Assembly (NCBI GenBank): GCA_006384855.1
Contig: VCJN01000650.1
Coordinates: 142,471-206,470 of the forward strand
Direction of reading: 5' to 3'
Length of the DNA stretch: 64,000 nt
DNA from: Tetraselmis striata
Lineage: Eukaryota > Chlorophyta > Chlorodendrophyceae > Chlorodendrales > Chlorodendraceae
Shown here: positions 1-10,356 of the stretch, in pieces
How positions within the stretch are numbered: the first letter of the stretch is position 1
How the letters are laid out: every line of letters starts with the position of its first letter
The notes under the pieces: model-generated
Told to the model about the DNA's origin: nothing
The model's database searches: none
Seen by the model: only the letters and a program-made list of their open reading frames with translations
Translations under genes and position numbers: made by a program

Positions 1-121
1 ACTCTTACTGCGTCGTTGCCTCTTATCCATTGACTTGAACCGCAACCATCCGGCCGCCCTCGCTGTAAAGCGCGGCGCACAGTGCTCGGGCTGGCCGTCT
101 TTGTCGTATGCATGCGCGCCC

Positions 122-472
122 TCAGTCGGCAAGCAATAGTGGTGGCCCCCCTACGGCCTCCTTTCGCTCGGCCATTTGCCTCGCCCCCGAAGCAGCCTTG
201 TTGTTATTACTCGCCCTACCTTGCCGCGCACGGCTACCAAAGTCTTCTCCCGTCGCAGCGCGCCGAGCCCACCGGCGGACGAAGTTCTTGCTGCGGCCCG
301 TCGCCCTCTTTGTTTCGGCAACGTTTCCGCCATGCTTCCTCAATCTGATTGACGTAGCCTCTATGTCCCGCATCAGCACGCTTGTTGCCATGATCGTGCG
401 AGTTGCGTCGACAATTATAGACGAGCGTGTCGGCTGAGTTTTTGCTGAGGAATAGGGAGGAAGAGAGAGCAA
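122..472 (-). pseudogene. Tc1/mariner- or IS630-type transposase N-terminal fragment
   Basis: The minus-strand reading frame holds a helix-turn-helix-like stretch: a basic segment with HGGNVAETKRATGRSKNFV followed by RRWARRA. In Tc1/mariner and IS630-type transposases the DNA-binding head has the pattern GN..ET.R..G....FV.RW, usually followed by a DR.RSGRP linker, and a weak echo of that linker (SRARQGRAS) is present. No catalytic DDE/D core is visible in the 120 bases before the window edge, so this is a fragment or a 5' exon. There is no sign of terminal repeats. It could also be a host HTH protein. The family call rests on pattern memory only. Confidence 0.35.
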
Positions 473-1291
473 AGTTCCGGCTTGTGGCGCTGTGGGAGCC
501 TTATGCTCTAGGAAGCCCGATGGGCGTACATAAGCATCGGAACTTCCGAAGGTGTTGGCAGAAAATGAGGCGTGTTAAGTGACATGCATACCTTCATGGA
601 TAAGTATACATTACGTCATGTACTTGGGCCCACGAATGCAGTGATAGTATGATTGTGTTTATCACGGAATTCCAGGATTTCGGGCCCACCCCTGATAGTG
701 TACGATAGAAATGCTGACATTACGCGCAATTCTTTGGGGCACCATCTATCGGCTCCATAAACCGCGTTGGAATTTATTTATAAATCACTTTGCGACCATT
801 TGGGGGCGATCACGCAAGAGGTACACATACCACGTACATCATTGTAGCACGATGATGTTTTTTTCCCCCCATTGTAGCACGATGTATTTTATGCAAATGG
901 CGCGCCCCCAAAGCTAAAAGTTTGCCAAAATGTGTAACACCCCCATCCCATTACATACATGCGTCAACCTTAATGAACGGGGTTTTTATAGCTCGACTTC
1001 AAATCGATGCTCCACGCGATGCAACGTGCCGTTCGGTACCGGGTATATATAACAGAACAAAGCGCCATTATTACATTCGGCTTGACCACTTCAGCGGCGC
1101 TCTCCGTATGCGCGCACGCCCGTGCGGAGGTGCGATTATCGCAGTGGGCGGATTTCCTCGTAGTGCGGCGGGCCCACCGCGCGCGAACCACGGTGCGCGG
1201 ACTTAGCGCAGATTTGCGATGGGTGCGGGTACGGGTGCGACTGAGTACCGCCCACAGTGTACAGCCGCACTGCGACCTTATGTACTGCGTG
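473..1291. other. intergenic stretch without recognised gene
   Basis: About 800 bases with only short overlapping ORFs of poor composition on both strands. There is a local near-duplication of a 13-base word (attgtagcacgat) at about 840-882. I see no splice-consistent exons, RNA gene or transposon ends. Confidence 0.5.
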
Positions 1292-1364
1292 TGTAGGGAT
1301 ACTGCGCCAAACGCACCAGGCACTGGGTACCCACATGGGGATTTGTGTGGTACATATCCTTACA
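1292..1364. repeat. 73-bp mini-element, copy A
   Basis: This 73-bp unit starts with TGTAGGGATA and ends with TATCCTTACA, so its ends are near-perfect 10-bp inverted repeats. A second copy of the same length lies at 1569-1641, in the same orientation. The two differ at only a few bases. Defined length, inverted termini and more than one copy suggest a very small non-autonomous DNA element (MITE). Confidence 0.55.
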
Positions 1365-1365
1365 C

Positions 1366-1366
<1 letters not shown>

Positions 1367-1397
<31 letters not shown>
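1367..1397. repeat. poly-C run, 31 nt
   Basis: An uninterrupted run of 31 C, starting three bases after the end of mini-element copy A. It is the longest of eleven C or G runs of at least 18 nt in the window. Confidence 0.95.
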
Positions 1398-1568
1398 TTC
1401 CCCATAGGATAGAGGACCTCCTCCGGCAACGTTTCGGCTTGGATTCGGTGGCGATCCGCATTGGCCGGGTCGTCCAACGTAGTGCGGGATATAATATAAT
1501 AAAATATCATAATATATGTTTTTCCGCGGGATCGAACCCGGATCCAATGCGCGCATAGAAGCACCATC

Positions 1569-1641
1569 TGTAAGGATACTGCGCAAAACGCACCAGGCAC
1601 TGGGTATCCACATGGGGATTTGTGTAGTACATATCCTTACA
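1569..1641. repeat. 73-bp mini-element, copy B
   Basis: Second copy of the 73-bp unit, here with perfect 10-bp inverted ends (TGTAAGGATA and TATCCTTACA). It lies 204 bp after copy A. Flanking target duplications are not obvious. Confidence 0.6.
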
Positions 1642-2331
1642 GCGCGCTTATTTTGCGATTTTGCGCATACTATTGCTGACCGGCAGTTTCCGTTGTTTTC
1701 GGCGCGCACTAGCGGGCGGGTATCGCTGATTTTTGAAGCGCATACGATAAGCGCGACCGTGGGTTGGCGACGCAAGATAGCCGCAACATCACTCCGCATG
1801 TTCTCAGAGTAGGGCACAGAAATACCCTGGATAACCTAGTACACACCGCATACATGCGATGTAGCACATTTACATACAGCAAGGTGTAGCATTTCACCAA
1901 TGCTAGATGTAAATGCGCATATGTCCACCATACGCCATCGCATTCATTTTGCGACTACTCGGGCCGGCTAGCTCGAGGGAAGATGATTGAGGTTATATGC
2001 CCAGAAGGCAGCAATCGGTTTGGCAACATGAGGCGTGCAGCATGCGCAAGGATTAAGACCCACCCGATCATTAATTTTGACGCATGTAGTAAAGAGATAC
2101 GATACTGCTGTACCAGTACCTGTAGTACATATACGCGCCGGATCGTCGCGTCCGCGCGCGATGAAGCGCCAATAACATGGTACACCAGAAAATATATATA
2201 TTATATCTGAAATTCCGTCGTCGCTGGCCTTTAATTAGTCTTTCATAATGCTTCGGCAATTTGCTTGTTGACTCTAACCGAGCGTCGCCTACCCAGGGCT
2301 TTCCGTCACTGGATCGCTGCCTAAACGGCCC

Positions 2332-2387
2332 TCGTAGAGACGCTGCAAGGGTTTCACTGGTGCCAGTCCTGTCCCGGGGACGAAAAA
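2332..2387 (+). mobile_element. retroposon 3'-tail copy with A-run
   Basis: A 48-bp block (2332-2379) is repeated without mismatch, inverted, at 35,989-36,036. Here it is followed by a short A run. The other copy also carries an A-rich tail in the same relative place and is framed by a 12-bp target duplication. The pair is therefore best read as 3' ends of one SINE- or LINE-like family. The 5' limit of this copy is unclear. Confidence 0.55.
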
Positions 2388-2443
2388 ATGTATCATTCAT
2401 AATAATAATGAGCTTGATGATTTTCTGCTTAATTCTTAAGCCT

Positions 2444-2655
2444 TGATTGATTTATCGTTATATGCTTATTAGACGGACCTCATAGCCAAGAAGGATAATC
2501 GTACGCTTATTGGACGCCGGTCTAGATCTAGATATATATATATCTAGATCTTGTCAAACTTGTTAGCTTACGCCCGGGACCGGCATCTCACAAGACGATT
2601 GTCCTTCTTAGCTATGAGGCCTGTCTAATATATGTATATAACGATAAATCAATCA
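2444..2655. mobile_element. MITE with about 60-bp terminal inverted repeats
   Basis: The two ends mirror each other. The left arm begins TGATTGATTTATCGTTATA and the right arm ends TATAACGATAAATCAATCA. The inverted match goes on with a few mismatches for about 60 bp on each side, through the CTCATAGC..AAGAAGGA segment. The centre has a smaller AT-rich palindrome at about 2521-2550. At 212 bp with no coding capacity this fits a fold-back MITE. No clear target duplication was seen; a G run abuts the right end. Confidence 0.65.
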
Positions 2656-2656
2656 C

Positions 2657-2675
2657 GGGGGGGGGGGGGGGGGGG
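2657..2675. repeat. poly-G run, 19 nt
   Basis: A pure G run that starts one base after the right end of the MITE. Confidence 0.95.
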
Positions 2676-2770
2676 CGCAAGTGCTCAGAGCTCTGCGGCA
2701 CTCAAGGGTATTCCAGCGCCACATTTGCGTGCGTGTGTGCGTGTGCGAGAGAGTTTAAACTAACAATAGA

Positions 2771-3231
2771 TGTAGATATAGATATAGGTATACGTATAGA
2801 TATAGGTACACGTATAGATATAGATATAGATATAGATATAGATATAGATATAGATATAGATATAGATATAGATATAGATATAGATATAGATATAGATATA
2901 GATATAGATATAGATATAGATATAGATATAGATATAGATATAGATATAGATATAGATATAGATATAGATATAGATATAGATATAGATATAGATATAGATA
3001 TAGATATAGATATAGATATAGATATAGATATAGATATAGATATAGATATAGATATAGAATAGATATAGATATAGATATAGATATAGATATAGATATAGAT
3101 ATAGATATAGATATAGATATAGATATAGATATAGATATAGATATAGATATAGATATAGATATAGATATAGATATAGATATAGATATAGATATAGATATAG
3201 ATATAGATATAGATATAGATATAGATATAGA
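2771..3231. repeat. hexanucleotide microsatellite (TAGATA)n
   Basis: About 460 bp of a six-base repeat, pure from about 2811 onward apart from one interruption near 3057-3062 and degenerate at the left edge. Six divides by three, so it yields long spurious open frames of alternating I/D, I/S or Y/I/L residues on both strands. These are not genes. Confidence 0.97.
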
Positions 3232-3239
3232 TGGTATGA

Positions 3240-5352
3240 TCACTATCCACCATACACTTAGGGCACAGAAATTAGGTCCTTAAAGACCTGGACCAAGCCC
3301 TACGTGTCGATGACGATGGTTTATGGCCCAAATCATAAACATTATACGACTGTGATCGTTGCACGCGCAGGCGGAGGAGGGTTCTCGCGGCCTCCTTGCC
3401 GCAGGCCAAAGCTTTTCTACAGCAGTGCGTGGCCGCATGCTCGTAGCGCGCCATGGTGAGCCAGTGGGGCGGCAATGGCGTGCACCTTAATGCGTCGATG
3501 CTGGTGGAAATAATGTTGTGAAAGGGGGGATCCGGCATGGCGGCCGTGGGCGTCGCTCAAGGGGGTTATGCGCCAAGTATGAGTAGTATGTGTACAAGTA
3601 CATACAACACACTGTCCCGCCACCGTGTATCAGGTTTTGAGATCCCCTTGGCGCAAAGTTTCACGCCAACGTGTTGACCACACGTCGACATTGGCGTCAT
3701 ATTTCGACATATTACTTCAAAAATCGAGAAGTGCCTAAATAGCCTCGGACGACCGTGTTGCGTCTGTGGAATCGGTAGCCCGGCTTGCGTAGTTTTTTAT
3801 TGGTATTTATATGGAAATTTTCTGACGTTTTCTCGCAACGCACTGAGCGATACCACGAGTTTAAGACCTGCACCACAGGCGGCAATGCAGTGGCGATGGT
3901 ATCACGACACATCGTGCACGGTCGCACGCCACTATGGCCCCACCCCAAGCAATAATACCCTAGCCTCTTTGCAAACATGTTATCTCGCCCGCCTATGGCC
4001 ATCCCACCATGCAATGGTCTATGCATGCGCGGCGGGACGCGCGAGCCACCAACCCCCGTGGTTGTGGGGGTACTTGAAACACTCAGTGTGGCGCAAGTGC
4101 CACTCGTGTAGGGCACGTGTTAGGGCCAATGGGGCTGCTCACACCCTATGGTGGTAACGGCTGAGCCTAAATATGCAATATTCCAGGATTTCAGGTCATA
4201 AACTCTAGATTAAGCTGCCCTACTACTACTCGTAAGCTCGGATTCGGCGAGAAAGAGGCCTGAGAGTTATGTGGAGGGGTGTATGTTCGGTTGTCGAACA
4301 CCACATGATATCCTCAAAGCATGTGCCCCTTCCCGTCAGAACATAGCGACTAGCTCTTCTTCCGCACTCGTCCTTCGTTCTGGCGAGCTACCTAAACTGG
4401 TACTAATGCGAACTAACCCTTCACACCTGTACCGACTAGGAAGGAGTAGCAGCTGCAACGCCGTCGTCAGAGTTGTCGAAACACGCAGTACAGTGCCTAC
4501 CGGTATAAACGGACGTCGCGAGCTTCCACAGCAGTGTGCGCGTCTGGAGGTGTGGAGGTGCGATTCGAACGCGTGTCTATAGCCCAGCTGGAAAATATTC
4601 TCTGGCGCCGTGGGGTGGCATCAGCCCGAATCGGCCAAGCAGGGTGCAGCACGCAGCTCCCGAAGTCCAAGTAAGACGAAGTCGGAGCTTTCAGGCTTGC
4701 AGTTCCCCAAGCCCAAGCTTATCCATAATCGGTATTGCCGAAGAACTACCGGTGCTGCGAAATGGCGGGTCGCGCAGGCCGCGAGGTAAGGATATTTCGT
4801 CCAGGGACTGCCTGAGCATGCCGCGGGTAACAACACAAGGTCTCCTTGCCAACACGCCCCGTACATGGTAGATGCGAACTCGAACTGACCCGCATTGCCC
4901 GTCGCCACTCCTGCACGCAGGAAGGGCGCCGGCCATTATATTGGGACAGCAAGATACACGGTGAGGCTCGTCATGGTCACTTTGAACCCAATTCTAGTCT
5001 CTGCTCTGGGTATCTTCGTAAATACTGGCAGGCAGGTTGAGGGCAGAAGCGCCAAGCTAAATAAATGGCCTGAGCTGTGGGCAACCCAATGACATGGACC
5101 AACTGCTTTGGTATACAGGAAAGGCATACATGGGGCAAGGTGGCCAGGACGGCCAGGCTGCACAAGGCCGGCGGCGCCGAACAATCGAGGCGGTGCCTGG
5201 AGTGCGGCAAGAGCTGGGCAGGCGCGACTTGGGCGGGAAAGCGAGGCAGGGCAAGGTCTTCAACAAGGGGGAGGTGGTAGGAACCTCACCGCGTCACAGC
5301 TCGGCAGACACAGATGGCTGTATATTTCTATTGATGTGTTATTTCAAAGTTT
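3240..5352. other. no securely recognised gene; possible 5' exons of the EML gene near the right end
   Basis: From 3240 to about 4550 I see only short, poorly composed ORFs. Between about 4790 and 5280 there are several good splice-like sites, for example a donor-like GTAAGG after 4790 and an acceptor-like CAG before 4921. Small upstream exons of the EML-family gene may lie here. I cannot assign them from protein similarity. Confidence 0.4.
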
Positions 5353-8300
5353 GGCAATGCCAGAGAGTACCCTGGGCGAAGTCACTGTCCGCATAATAGT
5401 ACGGGTCCTGGTGCAGGATGCGCTGGAAGCTCGTATGCGGAAGCAGCTCTCTGCCAGGCGCGAGCTGCACAAGGTGGAGCGAGTAGTGCTATTGGCCGCG
5501 TTCGCCAAGGTGGATGCCTGTTTGCGCGCAATGCTGATGCTGCTAATGTGGCAGGTGGTCACATGTCATGGCTAGAGCTCATGCCCCCCCCCCCCCCCCC
5601 CCCCCCCCGGGCGCGCGCCCTTCATTCCAGGTGCTGCGTGTGCCAAGGATTGCAGTCCAGCAGAAACTATCCACCGAGCAGTTCGTGAAAGTCTGGCACA
5701 CATTAGGTATCGAGGTTTCCGCCAGCCAAGCAGCAGCCGTCTTTGCGAAGTATGGGCAAGACAAGGGCGGCCTGATGCCCGTCATGGTGGTTCCCCAGCC
5801 ACCAATTGAATCCCTACTTTGTCTTTTGGCTGTAGCCCTGCTGATGGCTGATGTCATACCACCCTCGCACTTGCAGGCCCCCCCCCCCCCCCCCCCAACG
5901 AGTCTCTAACTAATGTGTTTGGCACTCTACACAGGTCTTTGTGGAAGGGCTGCTTGTTGGGGCAGCTCGGTACCTGGTGAAAGCGGGGGATAATGTCCAG
6001 CGCCGGAACCCATACAAGGCCAGTCTCCCAACATGCAGCCTTCTTGTGTCAGCGAGGGTATCAGGGACTGTTCGCATCGTGACATCACAGAGTGCGAGTG
6101 CCTGACCAATATGCAGTGTGCCGAGCGCTGACCTGACTTCCTGTTGGTGGCTTCTGCAACTATGTACGCAGGCTGGGGAGCCTGCTACATACGTGGGGGA
6201 GATCCTTTACCCGCAGTGCCGGAAAGGCGTCTTCCCCCCCAGTGATTGGGACCCATCCATTGCTGATCGGAGTGCCATGTTGCCCGACATCGAGCTTGAG
6301 CTGGACTTCGTCTATGGGTACAGCGGGTGCGCGCTCATGGGGGCTACGGTTTTTGCAATATAGGGACAGAGAAGCTTCTACGTGCACACAGACACACAGA
6401 TCCCCCCCCCCCCCCCCCCCCCCCAACACGTCCCGTCCCGCCCCTGCCGACACATTCCCACAGGCTCCACTCGTGCAAGTAGGCTGTGACATCAAATATG
6501 CACTGGCAAAAGTGGGCAGCACATGCATGGTGGGCGCTGATCTCCGTACCGCATGCTTCTTCGGGAGCAGGCTACAAAATACTGCACCAAATTTGTTCTA
6601 CTTGAGCCCTGATGAGGTCATATACTACACCGCCGGAGTGGGAGTCAAGTATAACAAGACGTCAAATACACAGTGCTTTTTCAGGCATCATGATGACGAT
6701 GTCAACTGCTTGGCATATTCTCCGAGAAGACAGCTAGCGGCAACTGGCCAGGTGACTCTCTGCCATTTTTTACTACATTCTCTGTAGCAGGGCGTCACTG
6801 CTTTGAGGAGCCGCCGCCCTGAAAGTCCATGACCGCTCCCCTCCCCGTCACATCCCACCATCAGGTTGGGCCAGTGGGGCGCAGTGTACCAAAGGTATGC
6901 GTATGGGATCCCTTCATTCGCAGACCCGACGGTTCAGTTGACAGCGAGGCCAGGCGGCAAGAGATGTCGCAGCACTATGTGCTTGAGTTCCCAAAGGCAG
7001 ACCGCGGGATTGTTGCTGTCGCTTTCTCACCGGATGGCAACAAGATAGCCACGGTGGCAATGGACAACTCCCACACCATGTACATTTGGGATATCTCGAA
7101 AGGAACCAAGAAGAAACAGCGGCAGCTGGAGGATAGAGGGGACGCTCTTGCGTGGTGTAAGACAATGCAGGGCGCCCCGCCAGCGGTGCGCTCACACTGC
7201 TGTATGGTGTCATGGCCGCCAGAAATGAGAATACCTGTGTGACCAGCAGTATGTCGGGTTTGATGCGGCTTGAGCTCTGCTGACGGAGGTGTGATCCCGT
7301 CCGTACATATGCAGACCTTCGACGTCGTCTGGAGCCCCTTTGACCCGGATACACTGCTGACTTACGGCCTGAAGTACATCAAGGTGAGTGGGGGGGTGCG
7401 TGCTCAGTGGCTTTGAATGGCTAAATGCGGATCCAGGCTTGTTCAACTGGTGGCTGGGATAAATAACGCAGTCTCACTGGTGTACACTGCAGTTCTACAA
7501 ACTGACACGCGAGTCTGGAAAGGTTGAAATCAAAGCAGCGGCGGGGCGATTCGGTAACCCAAACAAGGTCGCCGCCAAACAACCAAATCAGAATGCCAAG
7601 AAGACCGTGCACACCATAACAGCTGCATGCTTCCTGTCTGCCACGACTGTTGTCACTGGCAACCGCGACGGCGAAATCTGTACCTGGAAGAAGCTAAAGG
7701 ACAGCACCTGGGCACTAATGGAAACAGCGGCAGCTCACCAGAAAGGTGAGTGACAGTGCCGTCGCTGATCCGGTCGTCTAGAATCCATAGATACCAAGTG
7801 GCAGTAACTTGTAAACTGTGCGTGCTGCAGGCTCCAAGGAGCGATGTGTTGACGGTTCGCGGGACTACAGCGGTGTCCGTGTTCTTCGGCTCAGAGACGA
7901 CGGCACGGTCTTGTTGAGTGGCGGTGCAGATGGGCTGGTAATGATGTGGGGCGTTGACAAAGGTGCCGACACGTGGCCGCACTGCTTTCCACAGCAGCAG
8001 GCGCTTGAGTGATGCAGTCATCTCACAGTGCACTGTCACGTATGTGTGCTCGGCAGGGGGGCTATCTGCCCTGATCCGAGTGATGCCGGTGGTGCTGCCG
8101 TCCCAGCTGCAAGATGGGGAAGAACCCCCCAAAATCGTATCGCTTGATTGCGTGCCCGGTAGCGATGTGTTCATGGTCGGCACCAAGGGCTGCGACATAT
8201 TCGAGGCAAGGCATACACACTCGCGTGCTCCCATGGCTGCGGTCACGCCTGCCGTTCTGCCGTCACCATCGCACCGCCGCATGTTATTTTAGACCAGAAC

Positions 8301-10356
8301 ATTCTAAAAACCTGCGAAGACACGCCCCACAGTGCACCAACCTTTTTTGTTGACGCCTGTGCCAATTGCAGCTAATACCATCGCTGCATGCAGGTTGATA
8401 ACGACCCGGAGATGCTAATTGAAGGGCACTCTGCTGATGTGTATGGCTTGTCCATGAGCCCCTCGCATCCGCACATATTTGCCACGGCTGCAGAGAGCTC
8501 CAAGGTACGCTCAGTGCTGCAGTGGCAGCAATTTTGCACTGGCCAATCATAGACTATTCTACACCCGTCGTGACCCTCACTGATTCTCCATGTACTCTAC
8601 CCAATGCGCTCTTCAGGTTGGCATTTGGGACATCAGCCGTCGAAGGAATATTAGGCTTATTGAGACGGCGCGTATCGCTCGCTCCGTTGCGTGGAGTCCT
8701 AATGGTGGGCATCTTGCAATCGGCTGCAAGGATGGGGGGCTCCAGGTAGAAAAACATGCGAAATGCAGGATACACGCCAAGCGGCATCTCACAACTTGCG
8801 GCACTTCCACGTAGTCATACGTATGTTATGCATTTGTTAGTCTGCTCCCTTACCTGAATGTCATGACCTGGTCCAGGTGCTGGAGTTCTACCCTGCTATG
8901 CGGCAGGTGTTCTGGGGGCATGATACCCACTCATCCATCGACGAGTTGAAGTATTCACCATGTGGCCAATTCTTGGCAGTGGCATCACACGATCAGTGCA
9001 TTTACGTATACAACGTATCCAAGGGCTACTCAAAGGTAAGCCTGAAAGCGCGAGTCATATCAAACTAGGCGTTTTCCCCTTACACCCACCAGGCAGCTAC
9101 TAATGCGAGCCGTGTGTTATTCACTGGAAAGGTTGGGAGATGTGTTGGGCATTCCTCATCGGTGATTCATCTGGACTGGAGTGCGGACAGTGCGGTCATC
9201 CAATCAAGTGACACTGCCAAAGAGCTCCTCTACTTCAGCTCCCGCACATGCAAGCAGGTGCGGTGGACAGTCTGTTGCCGTGCCAGGCAGTCGAAGCATC
9301 GACGTGTCTCTTACCCTGGCGTTGTGCATTGTCACGCTCACACTGATCTGATTTCAATTTGTATCCGATTTCGATACTCCAGGTGAAGGAGAATCAGCGT
9401 GACACTGTCTGGGCTAGCTGGAGCACTGTGCAAGGATTCAGCGTGATGGGAATCTGGAAAAACACGAGCGACACGACAGACATAAACGCTTGCCATCGCT
9501 CGCCCTGCGGAAAGTATCTGGTCGCCGCCGATGACAGTGGCGTGGTATGTCTGTGTTTGTGTTAACTTTGCTCTGCTTCTGGCATATTTGTTCCCTGCTG
9601 CTGTGCGCATTGATGGCATTCGTACTGCGCGCCGGTTCTTGATAGCGGCGAAGTTCCGCAGAATGACGAAATAACGTGCATGCGATTGTACTGTCAGATC
9701 CGGCTGTACAACTATCCGTGCGTCATTGAAAAGGCTCCCAGTCGAGACTACTTCGGGCATTCCTCACACGTCATGAATGTGCGGTGAGTATTTGGTGCTG
9801 GGATTTCAGTTCGGATGCATGCATGCAATGGCAATATTTGGCGCGTTTTTGGAACCTGCTACCCATGCTGCACAGGTTTTCGCCAGATGGAAAGTACGTC
9901 ACGAGCGTCGGAGGGCATGATCGGGCAGTCTTCCAATGGCGGGTATATAAGCCCCAGGTGCAGGCACCTGCCCCATTAGTGGCGCCATGGGTGCACCTGG
10001 GCGGCAACCAGTGGGGACCAGAAGCAAGGCACCAAGTCGCAGGGAAGGATCCACCCCAACAACGGCCGGCACAGGCTGCACCCGCTGTGCAGGAGGGGCA
10101 GCAGTACTGGAACGACCGCCGCCAGTTGGATGCGCCAGCTGCCAGAGGCTCCCGCCATGCTGCACAGCAAGGGGATGTTGGTCATCAAGATGGGGGGCAG
10201 AACCCACGCATCTATGTCGAAAGGGCTGATGCCGCAGATGACCGGCACTCGAGGGCTACGCCACAACACGGGCGGGAGCGGCAAGACTCGCATGCTCGGC
10301 GTCCACCAGCAGACAGTCACCGCCATCATAGCATATCCCAAATTCAATTTGGATAG
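5353..10356 (+). CDS. EML: EML-family WD40 protein (echinoderm microtubule-associated protein-like)
   Basis: EML proteins bind and stabilise microtubules through a HELP motif joined to tandem WD40 propellers. Exons consistent with splice sites and phase are 5631-5786, 5935-6057, 6172-6326, 6571-6751, 6865-about 7190, 7315-7383, 7493-7745, 7831-7962, 8057-8205, 8394-8504, 8617-8745, 8877-9035, 9093-9257, 9383-9544, 9698-9783 and 9876-10356. In order they give an EF-hand-like N-terminus (VFAKYGQDKGGLMPVM), a HELP core (LELDFVYGYSG, then NLFYLSPDEVIYYTAGVGV) and WD repeats (KVCVWDP, FSPDGNKIATVA, TFDVVWSPFDPDTLL, GHSSSVIHLDWSADS, MGIWKNTSDTTDINA, GGHDRAVFQWRV). The intron after 8205 has a GC donor. 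The true start is unknown: an exon at about 5353-5550 and others upstream are possible. The last 130 residues match nothing I know, so the stop is less certain than the core. Confidence 0.85.
5584..5608. repeat. poly-C run, 25 nt, at intron 3' end
   Basis: A pure C run 22 bp before the acceptor AG at 5629-5630 of the EML gene, where a polypyrimidine tract is expected. Confidence 0.9.
5878..5896. repeat. poly-C run, 19 nt, in intron
   Basis: A pure C run in the EML intron between 5786 and 5935, about 37 bp before the acceptor AG. A branch-point-like CTAAC follows it. Confidence 0.9.
6402..6424. repeat. poly-C run, 23 nt, in intron
   Basis: A pure C run in the EML intron that splits the HELP motif (donor at 6327, acceptor before 6571). 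Confidence 0.9.

Noticed and set aside
1508-1570. tRNA-like T-loop word (GGGTTCGATCCC on the minus strand)
   Set aside because: It matches a B-box, but no cloverleaf could be folded around it and no A-box lies at the right distance. At most a decayed SINE piece.
2702-3253. Long ORFs of alternating Ile/Tyr/Ser/Asp
   Set aside because: Artefacts of the hexanucleotide repeat, open in several frames on both strands.
9899-10347. Minus-strand hydrophobic ORFs opposite the 3' end of the EML gene
   Set aside because: They lie antisense to the last EML exon; their hydrophobic character follows from the complement of a Gln/Ala-rich frame.
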